Source: an uncultured Clostridia bacterium (GTDB taxonomy: Bacteria; Bacillota; Clostridia; Oscillospirales; Oscillospiraceae). From it: DNA of 53,896 bases. Location: the NCBI GenBank assembly GCA_947173485.1, contig CAMWFH010000017.1, positions 1 through 53,896 on the forward strand. The letters are read 5' to 3'. Below are positions 34,416 through 41,936 of this stretch, piece after piece. Positions within the stretch are counted from its first letter, which is position 1. The number at the start of each line of letters is the position of its first letter. A program made the translations under genes and the position numbers. The notes beneath the pieces are model-generated. The model was given only the letters and a program-made list of their open reading frames with translations, was not told the DNA's origin and did no database searches.

Positions 34416-35095
34416 CGCTTAGGCTTGGGGGCAGGTGCCTCCTCCTTGGTCTCGCCGGCAGCGCCGCCATGGTCGCACCAGGGGCGGAGGGTGCAGCTCC
34501 CGCAGTCCGGCCGCCGGGCCACGCAGACCGCCCGGCCATGGAGGACCATCCGGTGGCAGAAGTCGCTGCTCTCCTCCGGCGGGATGCACTTGCGCAGCTG
34601 CTCCTCCACCTTCACCGGGTCTTTACTGCCGTCGGTGAGGCCGAGAAGGCCGGTGATGCGGATGCAGTGGGTGTCGCAGACGTAGCCGGGCTGGCCGTAA
34701 ACGTCGCCTAAGATCAGGTTGGCGGTCTTGCGGCCCACGCCGGGCAGGCGGAGCAGGTCCTCCATGTTGTCGGGGACCTTGCCGCCGAACTCCGTCAGCA
34801 GCATCCGGCTGGCGGCCACGATATCCCGGGCCTTGGCCCGCCAGAAGCCGGTGGAGCGGATGTACTCGCCTACCTCCTCCTCGCTGGCCTCCGCCAGGGA
34901 GCGGAGCGTGGGGAACCGGGCATAGAGGGCCGGGGTGACCATGTTCACCCGGGCATCGGTACATTGGGCGGCCAGGCGGACAGAGAAGAGCAGCTCGTGG
35001 ACCTTCTCCGGGTCGTAGGTCAGGGAACACGCGGCATCGGGGTAGAGGCGCTTCAATGCCTCGATGATGGACTGGACATCTTCTTTTCGTTTCAT
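34388..35095 (-). CDS. nth: Endonuclease III (DNA glycosylase/AP lyase)
   Basis: 235 residues. The helix-hairpin-helix LPGVGRKTANLIL carries the catalytic Lys, and the catalytic Asp is in VCDTHCIR. The [4Fe-4S] loop C-x6-C-x2-C-x5-C (CVARRPDCGSCTLRPWC) is complete. It removes oxidised pyrimidines in base excision repair. The last 20 residues (PAPKPKRQSKAKTRR) form a basic extension beyond the usual end, encoded over the overlap with the SUMF-like gene. ATG 35095 was chosen because GTGATCG-type spacing fits and the N-terminus KRKEDVQSIIEAL is normal. Confidence 0.93.
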   Translation of the reverse strand: MKRKEDVQSIIEALKRLYPDAACSLTYDPEKVHELLFSVRLAAQCTDARVNMVTPALYARFPTLRSLAEASEEEVGEYIRSTGFWRAKARDIVAASRMLLTEFGGKVPDNMEDLLRLPGVGRKTANLILGDVYGQPGYVCDTHCIRITGLLGLTDGSKDPVKVEEQLRKCIPPEESSDFCHRMVLHGRAVCVARRPDCGSCTLRPWCDHGGAAGETKEEAPAPKPKRQSKAKTRR

Positions 35096-35203
35096 AACGA
35101 TCACCTCGGCGACTATTGTAACATGAAAGCCCGACAAAAAGCAACAGGGACAGCGGGGCGTATGTACTCTTTTCATGGGGATGGCCCAGCCTGCCAGAGA
35201 ACG

Positions 35204-35241
35204 AAAAAAGCGCCTTCCGGCAGGGCCGGAGGACGCTTTTT
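35204..35241. terminator. Terminator after rpmB
   Basis: AAAAAAGCG-c-CTTCCGGC pairs with GCCGGAGG-a-CGCTTTTT. On minus it lies 22 bp after the rpmB stop and ends GCGCTTTTTTCG. It is symmetrical and can act both ways. Confidence 0.9.
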
Positions 35242-35262
35242 CAGCCAGATCCCATGTGTGCT

Positions 35263-35448
35263 TTAGGCACGGGTAACTTTCCCAGAGCGCAGGCACCGGG
35301 TACAAACATAAACATGACGGGGGCTGCCGTCAACGATCGCCTTGACCCGCTTCACGTTGGGCTTCCAGGCGCGGTTGGAGCGTCTGTGGGAATGGGAGAC
35401 CTTGATACCGAAAGTGACGCCCTTGTCGCAGAACTCGCATTTTGCCAT
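35263..35448 (-). CDS. rpmB: 50S ribosomal protein L28
   Basis: 61 residues. MAKCEFCDKGVTFG, SHSHRRSNRAWKPN and VYVCTRCLRSGKV are canonical. The CxxC pairs (CEFC and CTRC) make this the zinc-binding C+ form. GGAGGTGCAGAGG precedes ATG 35448; an in-frame ATG 9 bp upstream lies inside that ribosome binding site. It is a single gene with its own promoter and terminator, divergent from hprK. Confidence 0.97.
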   Translation of the reverse strand: MAKCEFCDKGVTFGIKVSHSHRRSNRAWKPNVKRVKAIVDGSPRHVYVCTRCLRSGKVTRA

Positions 35449-35521
35449 CCTCTGCACCTCCTCGCCGTTCTACGTTCAACTTAAAGTCAACCAAAAAGTA
35501 AACCAATAAGTCACGCTATCC

Positions 35522-35550
35522 ATCATAACAGAAGTTTTCTAAAAATGCAA
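35522..35550 (-). promoter_or_regulatory. Sigma-A promoter of rpmB
   Basis: Minus strand: TTGCAT (35550-35545), a 17-bp spacer, TATGAT (35527-35522). A leader of about 65 nt follows with TTGGTTTAC/TTGGTTGAC repeats. Confidence 0.75.
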
Positions 35551-35588
35551 GTATATTTTTCAAAATTTTTTGAAAGATCAGGAACGGC

Positions 35589-35617
35589 TTGTCAAAGGCG
35601 GCTCTTTATTATATACT
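35589..35617 (+). promoter_or_regulatory. Sigma-A promoter of hprK
   Basis: TTGTCA (35589-35594), a 17-bp spacer, TATACT (35612-35617), 51 bp before the start. Confidence 0.75.
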
Positions 35618-35668
35618 AGGGGTATCTTTCAAAAAATGGGCGTTTCGTCCCGACAGGAGGATGCGACT

Positions 35669-36607
35669 ATGGGCGACACAAAGCGCGGCGCGACACTACA
35701 GGAGATCGTCAACGAGTTCGATATAGAGATCCTGAACAAGGGGGAGGACTTCGACTCTGTTCGGATCGATGTGAAGGACGTGAACCGTCCCGGCCTGCAG
35801 CTGATGGGCTTTTTCGATTACTTTGACGCAGAGCGGCTCCAGATCATCGGCAAGAGCGAGACGGCCATGATCGAGAAGATGCGGCCGGAGCAGCGGCGCC
35901 GGAGCTTCGACGGGCTGTTCAGCCGGGCCATCCCGGCCCTGGTGATCGCCAGGTGGCTGCCGATCTTCCCGGAGTGCTTGGCCATGGCGAAGCGGTATAA
36001 GCGGACGCTGCTGCGGACCAAGGAGACCACGATCAACTTCACCAGCAAGTTCATCGACTATCTGAACCGCAGCCTAGCGCCCACCATCACCCGCCACGGG
36101 GTGCTGCTGGACATCTCCGGCCAGGGGGTGCTGATCGTCGGGGACTCCGGCATCGGCAAGAGCGAGACGGCGATCGAGCTGATCAAGCGGGGCCACCGGC
36201 TGGTCAGCGATGACGCGGTGGAGATCCAGCGGGTGGGCAACCAGCTCTTCGGCAAGGCCCCAGAGCTGATTCGCCACTACATGGAGCTGCGGGGGATCGG
36301 TCTGGTGAACGTCCGGCAGCTGTTCGGCATGGGGGCAGTGATGTACCAGTCCCAGATCGACCTGGTGGTGGAGATGGAGCACTGGAAGCAGGATAAGTTC
36401 TATGACCGCCTGGGGCTGGACGAGCAGATGATGAATATCCTGGGGGTCGATCTGCCCTGCATCACCATCCCGGTGATGCCGGGGCGGAACCTGGCCGTCA
36501 TCGTAGAGGTGGCGGCGATGAACAATCGCCACAAGCGGTTCGGGCACAATACGGCGGAGGAATTTGTCAGCCAGTATGACGCGGTGACCGCCGGCGGCGG
36601 GAAATAA
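35669..36607 (+). CDS. hprK: HPr kinase/phosphorylase
   Basis: 312 residues. It phosphorylates HPr at Ser46 and removes the phosphate, controlling carbon catabolite repression. The Walker A loop GDSGIGKSETA is at about residues 159-169, and the family signature ELRGIGLVNVRQLFG is near residue 210. The N-terminal half (FDYFDAERLQIIGKSE) is the regulatory domain. AGGAGG precedes ATG 35669. An in-frame upstream ATG at 35570 precedes the promoter and was rejected. It begins a same-strand run: ROK kinase, murB, rapZ, yvcK, whiA. Confidence 0.96.
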   Translation: MGDTKRGATLQEIVNEFDIEILNKGEDFDSVRIDVKDVNRPGLQLMGFFDYFDAERLQIIGKSETAMIEKMRPEQRRRSFDGLFSRAIPALVIARWLPIFPECLAMAKRYKRTLLRTKETTINFTSKFIDYLNRSLAPTITRHGVLLDISGQGVLIVGDSGIGKSETAIELIKRGHRLVSDDAVEIQRVGNQLFGKAPELIRHYMELRGIGLVNVRQLFGMGAVMYQSQIDLVVEMEHWKQDKFYDRLGLDEQMMNILGVDLPCITIPVMPGRNLAVIVEVAAMNNRHKRFGHNTAEEFVSQYDAVTAGGGK

Positions 36608-36634
36608 AAATAAATAAGGGAGGTCTTGTATAGG

Positions 36635-37576
36635 ATGTATACAATCGGAATCGATGTAGGCGGCACGAACCTGAAGGCAGGCGTGGTCAACGAGCGTTTG
36701 GAGATCGTGGCCAAAAAGTCTATCCCCTTGGTGTGGGAGAGCCAGGAGAAGCTGGCGAAGGACCTGGCGGACCTGGCTGCCGCCGCGGCGGAGGCGGCGG
36801 GGGTGGCCAGGGAGGAGATCGGGTCCATCGGCATCGGTGTGCCCGGCCCGGTGGATGCCGCCCAGAGCATCATCCGCCACACAGTGAACATACCCATCAC
36901 CAATATGCCGATTGGGAAGATGGTGGGCGCCTACTGGCCCGTGCCGGTCCGGCTGGGCAACGATGCCGACTGCGCCGCTCTGGGGGAGTTCGCTCGGTTC
37001 GGCAGCACGGATATCGAGAGCCTGATCCTGGTGACCCTGGGCACCGGCATCGGGACGGGGATCATCATGAACGGCAAGATCTGGTCCGGCCACAACAGCT
37101 GCGGCGGCGAGGGGGGCCATATGGTCATCGTCCACGGGGGCGAGTTGTGTACCTGCGGCCGTCACGGCTGCTGGGAGCGCTATGCCTCCGCCGGCGCTCT
37201 GGTGCGCCAGACCCAGCGGGCCATGGAGGCCCACCCGGAGAGCGGGATGTGGAAGCTCTGCGCCAGCACGAAGGAGGTCAGCGGCCGGACGGCCTTTGAG
37301 GCCATGCGGGCCGGGGACGCCGCGGCGAAGGAGGTAGTGGACGCCTACATCGACTATCTGGCGGACGGGCTGACCAACCTGATCAACTTGCTCCAGCCGG
37401 ATGTGGTGTGCCTCGGCGGCGGCGTCAGCCACGAGCGGGAGGAGGACCTGCTGCTGCCCCTGCGCCAGTGCGTTCGGGAGCGGTCCATCGACCGGGACCT
37501 GGTAGACCGGCACACGGATATCCTCACCGCCAAGCTGGGCAACGACGCCGGCATCATCGGCGCGGCGGTGCTGTGA
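36635..37576 (+). CDS. ROK-family sugar kinase (glucokinase-like)
   Basis: 313 residues. The ATP motif IGIDVGGTNLKAG is at the N-terminus. The catalytic region is RLGNDADCAALGE, then TLGTGIGTGIIMNGKI. The ROK zinc signature CTCGRHGCWERYAS (about residues 171-184) is intact. It is therefore an active ROK kinase, most often a glucokinase in Firmicutes, though ManNAc or other sugars are possible. GGGAGG lies 10 bp before ATG 36635. Its place right after hprK links sugar phosphorylation with carbon-control genes. Confidence 0.9.
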   Translation: MYTIGIDVGGTNLKAGVVNERLEIVAKKSIPLVWESQEKLAKDLADLAAAAAEAAGVAREEIGSIGIGVPGPVDAAQSIIRHTVNIPITNMPIGKMVGAYWPVPVRLGNDADCAALGEFARFGSTDIESLILVTLGTGIGTGIIMNGKIWSGHNSCGGEGGHMVIVHGGELCTCGRHGCWERYASAGALVRQTQRAMEAHPESGMWKLCASTKEVSGRTAFEAMRAGDAAAKEVVDAYIDYLADGLTNLINLLQPDVVCLGGGVSHEREEDLLLPLRQCVRERSIDRDLVDRHTDILTAKLGNDAGIIGAAVL

Positions 37577-37681
37577 CCTCGTGCCCCATAGGAGGGGGCG
37601 CGGGACGGCGTTTTGCAATAGGCGGCAGTTCTTTTTTGGCGCTTTTTCCTTCCGGGGAAGAAGCAGCAGAAAGGGGGCACA

Positions 37682-38584
37682 ATGGCCTGGTATGATGTAT
37701 TCGACACGCTGATGGCGGAGCGGCTGCCCTTGGTGCAGGTCCTGCGGGAGGAGCCCATGGAGCGGCATACCACCTTCCGCATCGGCGGTCCGGCCCGGCG
37801 GCTGGCCGCGCCGGCGTCCATCACGGAGATGACGGATCTGCTCTCCCTGGCGGAGGCGGAGGGGTGGCCCTGGCTGGTGGCCGGCAACGGATCCAACCTG
37901 CTGGTCGCCGACGAGGGGTTGGACTGCCTGGTCATCCTCACCACCGCCCTGGACTTCCTGGCCCTGGAGGGCAAGAGCACCCTGGTGGCCGGCGCGGGGA
38001 CCCGGCTGGCCAAGGCGGCGGTCTTTGCCATGGAGCATTCCCTGGCGGGGCTGGCCTTTGCCCATGGGATCCCGGGCACCGTCGGCGGCGCGGTCTTTAT
38101 GAACGCCGGGGCCTATGGCGGCGAGATGGCCCAGGTGATCTCCCGGGTGACCGCCTGGTTCCCGGGGGAGGGGGTCCAGGAGCTGACCGAGCTGGATTTC
38201 GGCTACCGGCACAGCCGGTTCGAGGAGGGCGGCGTCATCCTGTCGGCGACCCTGGCGCTCCATCGAGGGGAGCGGGGGGCGATCGGCCGGGAGATGGCGG
38301 CACTGATCGCCCGCCGGCAGGCCAGCCAGCCCCTGGACCGTCCCAGTGCCGGCAGCGCCTTCAAGCGGCCCGCTACCGGCTATGCCGCCGCCCTGATCGA
38401 CCAGTGCGGCCTCAAGGGGCTGACTATTGGTGGGGCCCAGGTGTCGGAGAAGCACGCCGGGTTCATCGTCAACCGGGGCGGCGCCACCTGCGCCGATGTG
38501 ACGGCCCTGCTGGCGGAGGTCCGGCGGCGGGTGCTGGCGGAGACGGGCATCGACTTAGAGCCGGAGATCCGAATCGTCCGGTAA
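37682..38584 (+). CDS. murB: UDP-N-acetylenolpyruvoylglucosamine reductase
   Basis: 300 residues, type II-like MurB. The FAD-binding part contains TTFRIGGPARRLAAP, AGNGSNLLVADEG and HGIPGTVGGAVFMNAGAYGGEM, and the catalytic serine lies in SAGSAFKRP (about residue 222). It reduces UDP-GlcNAc-enolpyruvate to UDP-MurNAc with NADPH. The gene follows an approximately 105-bp gap without visible signals. The hprK-murB-rapZ-yvcK-whiA order is common in Clostridia. Confidence 0.96.
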   Translation: MAWYDVFDTLMAERLPLVQVLREEPMERHTTFRIGGPARRLAAPASITEMTDLLSLAEAEGWPWLVAGNGSNLLVADEGLDCLVILTTALDFLALEGKSTLVAGAGTRLAKAAVFAMEHSLAGLAFAHGIPGTVGGAVFMNAGAYGGEMAQVISRVTAWFPGEGVQELTELDFGYRHSRFEEGGVILSATLALHRGERGAIGREMAALIARRQASQPLDRPSAGSAFKRPATGYAAALIDQCGLKGLTIGGAQVSEKHAGFIVNRGGATCADVTALLAEVRRRVLAETGIDLEPEIRIVR

Positions 38585-38614
38585 GGGATGGCTGTCGTGT
38601 GGTAAGGAGCGTAT

Positions 38615-39478
38615 ATGGAGATTTTGATCGTGTCTGGGCTGTCCGGCGGCGGGAAGAGCAAGGCGGCCTCCTTTTTGGAGGATATGGGGTACTACATCGT
38701 AGATAACCTGCCGCCGGGGCTGATGCTGACCTTCGCCGACCTCTGCTTTGCCTCCCGGGGCCGTTACGACCGGGCGGCGCTGGTGTTCGACGTCCGGGCG
38801 ACACGGGATTTTCAGGAGTTTTTTGACATATTGGAGCGGCTGAAGGGCCGGGAGGACCTGAGCTGCCGGCTGCTCTTCTTGGAGGCCTCCACCGAGACCA
38901 TCATCAACCGCTACAAGGAGACCCGCCGCAGCCACCCCCTCCAGGACGCCGGCACGGGCCTGGCGGCGGCGGTGGAGACGGAGCGGGCGCTGCTGCGGGA
39001 GCTGCGGGACAGGGCGGATATCATCATCGACTCCACCGCCTACTCCACGGCCAAGCTGCGGGGAGAGCTGATCCGGCTCTTCGGCGGGGAGGCGGACAGG
39101 GCCGCTATGACGGTGACCCTGGTGTCCTTCGGCTTCAAGCACGGCCTGCCCATGGAGGCGGACCTGGTCTTTGATGTCCGCTTCATGCCCAACCCCTACT
39201 ATATCCAGGAGATGCGGGAGAAGACCGGACTGGACCGGGAGGTCAGGGAGTATGTGTTCTCCTTCCGCCAGACCCAGGAGTTCATGGCGCGGCTGGAGGA
39301 CCTGCTGGGGTTCCTGCTGCCCTACTACAGCGAGGAGGGCAAGACGGTGCTGGTGATCGGTATCGGCTGCACCGGCGGGCACCACCGGTCCGTGGCGGTG
39401 ACGAGGGAGCTGGCGTCCTTCATCCGGCGGCAGGGCTACGCCGTGTCGGAGGACCACCGGGACATGACCAGGAGCTAG
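38615..39478 (+). CDS. rapZ: RapZ/YvcJ-family RNase adapter, nucleotide-binding
   Basis: 287 residues. The P-loop is at the very start (VSGLSGGGKSKAAS). The C-terminal half has DLVFDVRFMPNPYYI and IGCTGGHHRSVAVT, both diagnostic. In Escherichia coli RapZ directs RNase E cleavage of GlmZ; in Firmicutes YvcJ is a GTPase of less clear function. It precedes yvcK by 3 bp, so they are translationally linked. Confidence 0.96.
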   Translation: MEILIVSGLSGGGKSKAASFLEDMGYYIVDNLPPGLMLTFADLCFASRGRYDRAALVFDVRATRDFQEFFDILERLKGREDLSCRLLFLEASTETIINRYKETRRSHPLQDAGTGLAAAVETERALLRELRDRADIIIDSTAYSTAKLRGELIRLFGGEADRAAMTVTLVSFGFKHGLPMEADLVFDVRFMPNPYYIQEMREKTGLDREVREYVFSFRQTQEFMARLEDLLGFLLPYYSEEGKTVLVIGIGCTGGHHRSVAVTRELASFIRRQGYAVSEDHRDMTRS

Positions 39479-39481
39479 ACC

Positions 39482-40501
39482 ATGGAGGAGATGCGGGGAT
39501 ACGGCGGCCCTAAGATCGCGGCCATCGGCGGGGGGACAGGGCTGTCCACCATGTTGCGGGGGCTGAAGCGCTACACAAAGAACATCACCGCCATCGTCAC
39601 CGTGGCCGATGACGGCGGCGGCTCCGGGGTGTTGCGGCAGGAGCTGGGGATGCTGCCGCCGGGGGATATCCGCAACTGCCTGGAGGCCCTGGCCAACGCC
39701 GAGCCCCTTCTCAGCGGCCTGATGCACTACCGGTTCACCGAGGGGGCCCTCCGGGGGCAGAGCTTCGGCAACCTGTTCCTGGCGGCCCTGAACGGTGTGT
39801 CCCCCAGCTTCGATGCCGCGGTGGCCTCCATGAGCCAGGTACTGGCCATCACGGGCCGGGTCCTGCCGGTGACCACCACAGACGTGGCCCTGGAGGCGGA
39901 GTTCGTCAGCGGGGCCAGGGTGCTGGGGGAGAGCAAGATCTTCTTCTGCAAGAAGCGGGAGGACTGCCGAATCCGCCGGGTCCGGCTGCTGCCGGAGCGC
40001 CCGCCGGCTCTGCCGGCGGCCCTGGAGGCTATCCGGGAGGCGGATATGATCGTCTTAGGACCTGGGAGCCTGTACACCAGCATCATCCCCAACCTGCTGG
40101 TGGAGGGCATCGCCGGGGCCATCGAGGGCTCCCGCGGGCTGAAGCTCTATGTGGCCAACGTGATGACCCAGGAGGGGGAGACCGAGGGATATACCGTTGC
40201 CGACCATATCCGGGCCATCTTCGACCACTCCAGGCCGGGGCTCATCGACCTGTGTCTGGTCAACAGCGCGCCGATCCCCTCCGCCGTCCAGGAGCGCTAT
40301 GCCCAGGAGGGGGCCGTGCCCCTGGCGGTGGACGAGAGCGCCTGCGCCGCCTTTGGGGTGGAGCTGGCCTACCGGGAGGTCTCCCGGGTGGACAAGGGCT
40401 ATGTCCGCCACGACCCGGACCTTTTAGCCCGGGCCGTCATCGGTCTCCACAGCCAGCGGAGCGTCCGCATCGCCGGCGGCGGCTATCGGAAGGAGCTGTG
40501 A
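39482..40501 (+). CDS. yvcK: YvcK/CofD-like gluconeogenesis factor
   Basis: 339 residues. The nucleotide-binding opening IAAIGGGTGLSTMLRGLK and VADDGGGSGVLR (about residues 11-51) define the family. GPGSLYTSIIPNLLV is the next signature. YvcK binds UDP-GlcNAc and helps cell-wall synthesis and growth on gluconeogenic carbon sources. The gene lies between rapZ and whiA as usual. Confidence 0.95.
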   Translation: MEEMRGYGGPKIAAIGGGTGLSTMLRGLKRYTKNITAIVTVADDGGGSGVLRQELGMLPPGDIRNCLEALANAEPLLSGLMHYRFTEGALRGQSFGNLFLAALNGVSPSFDAAVASMSQVLAITGRVLPVTTTDVALEAEFVSGARVLGESKIFFCKKREDCRIRRVRLLPERPPALPAALEAIREADMIVLGPGSLYTSIIPNLLVEGIAGAIEGSRGLKLYVANVMTQEGETEGYTVADHIRAIFDHSRPGLIDLCLVNSAPIPSAVQERYAQEGAVPLAVDESACAAFGVELAYREVSRVDKGYVRHDPDLLARAVIGLHSQRSVRIAGGGYRKEL

Positions 40502-40562
40502 CCCCCTTGCGGGCGTTTTCCCGCGCTTGGGGACAGGCTGGGGGATAGAAAGAGAGGATGCC

Positions 40563-41453
40563 ATGTCTTTTTCAGGGGATGTGAAGCAGGAGCTGTGCCG
40601 GGAGGAGCTCACCCGCGCCTGCTGCGCCAGGGCGGAGGCCTACGGCGTGCTGCTCTACTGCAACACCTTCTCCAGCCGGGAGATCCGGATCATCACGGAG
40701 AACGACACCTTTGCCCGGCGGCTGCCCCGGCTGTTCGAGCGGGCGTTCCAGGTGTCCTTCGACCGTCTGCCGGAGAAGGGGCGCAAGCGGGTCTTTGGCA
40801 TGACGGCCCCGGAGAAGCTGGGACAGATCATCAACGCCCTGGGCTATGACCCCAGCCAGCACCTGGTGCTGCACCTCAACTTCGGCCTGCTGGAGGAGAG
40901 CTGCTGCCGGGCGGCGTTCCTGCGGGGGGCCTTCCTGGCCGGGGGCAGCGTGGCCCCGCCGGACAAGCGCTACCACCTGGAGCTGTCCGGGCCCCACGCC
41001 CAGGCCAGCCGGGAGCTGGAGGCGCTGCTGGCGGACATGGGCTACGCGCCCAAGACCGTGGACCGGGGCGCGGGGCGGATGCTCTACTTCAAGAGCAGCG
41101 GCCAGATCGAGGAGCTGCTGACGTTGATGGGCGCGCCGGTGGCCGCCATGGAGCTGATGAACGCCAAGGTGGAGAAGGACCTGCGCAACGGGGTGAACCG
41201 CCGGGTCAACTGTGACGCGGCCAACCTGGGCAAGGCGGTGGATGCCGCCCGGGAGCATCTGGAGGCCATCGAGCGCCTCCACGCCCTGGGCCGCATCGAG
41301 ACGCTGCCGGAGAAGCTGAAGGAGACCATCGTGCTCCGGGAGACCTTCCCGGAGCTGACCCTTGCCGAGCTGGCGGCGGAGTTCGAGCCGCCTATCAGCA
41401 AGAGCTGTTTGAACCACCGGCTGCGCAAGCTGGTAGAGATATCAAAAACATGA
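40563..41453 (+). CDS. whiA: DNA-binding protein WhiA
   Basis: 296 residues. The start FSGDVKQELCREELTR is typical. A LAGLIDADG-like fold covers the first two thirds (RAAFLRGAFLAGGSVAPPDKRYHLEL, read in parts), and a C-terminal helix-turn-helix (ETFPELTLAELAAEF) ends near residue 290. It is involved in cell division and sporulation control in actinobacteria and in chromosome segregation in Bacillus. ATG 40563 follows AGAGAGGATGCC. Confidence 0.96.
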   Translation: MSFSGDVKQELCREELTRACCARAEAYGVLLYCNTFSSREIRIITENDTFARRLPRLFERAFQVSFDRLPEKGRKRVFGMTAPEKLGQIINALGYDPSQHLVLHLNFGLLEESCCRAAFLRGAFLAGGSVAPPDKRYHLELSGPHAQASRELEALLADMGYAPKTVDRGAGRMLYFKSSGQIEELLTLMGAPVAAMELMNAKVEKDLRNGVNRRVNCDAANLGKAVDAAREHLEAIERLHALGRIETLPEKLKETIVLRETFPELTLAELAAEFEPPISKSCLNHRLRKLVEISKT

Positions 41454-41476
41454 AGAACAGGAAAGGAAATGAGAAT

Positions 41477-41917
41477 ATGGATAGAGCAAAGATCGCCTAT
41501 GACCTCCACAGAGGAGGCGCCAACTGCGCCCAATCCCTGGTCTGCGCCTTCTCCGATGTGACGGGGCTGGACCAGGAGACCACCATGAAGCTCTGCGGCG
41601 CTTTTGGCGGCGGCTTTCGGACCGGCGGCATCTGCGGCGCGGTCAGCGGCGCCGGCGTCGTGCTGGGCTTCGTCTATCCCCACGCGGACCCGGCGGATAT
41701 GCCGGCCAAGACCCGGATCTCCAAGAAGATCATGGAGTTCGAGAAGCGCTTCCAGGAGCGGTTCCCAGGCCTCTGCTGCCGGGAGATCCGGGATCTCCCG
41801 GCAGACCCCACAGTCAGCCCCGCCGCTCAGCGCCTGGGCGTGACCAAGGCCTGTGATGTCTATATCGTCTCCGCCGTGGAGATCCTGGAGGAGATGATCC
41901 AGGAGGAGCAGGCCTGA
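41477..41917 (+). CDS. C_GCAxxG_C_C family protein
   Basis: 146 residues. The family motif is readable: GGANCAQSLVCAF (about residues 12-24), LCGAFGGGFRTGGICGAVSG, then GLCCREI. The conserved cysteines suggest metal or redox-cofactor binding; the function is unknown. ATG 41477 with AAAGGAAA before it is preferred; an earlier ATG at 41450 overlaps the whiA stop and would add nine Lys/Asn-rich residues. It sits between whiA and dnaE. Confidence 0.88.
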   Translation: MDRAKIAYDLHRGGANCAQSLVCAFSDVTGLDQETTMKLCGAFGGGFRTGGICGAVSGAGVVLGFVYPHADPADMPAKTRISKKIMEFEKRFQERFPGLCCREIRDLPADPTVSPAAQRLGVTKACDVYIVSAVEILEEMIQEEQA

Positions 41918-41936
41918 CAGGAAAGGGAGGTTCGCC

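Noticed and set aside
36074..38455. 793-codon minus-strand open frame spanning hprK, the ROK kinase and murB
   Set aside because: It covers three real genes and their gaps on the other strand, which no single true gene would do.
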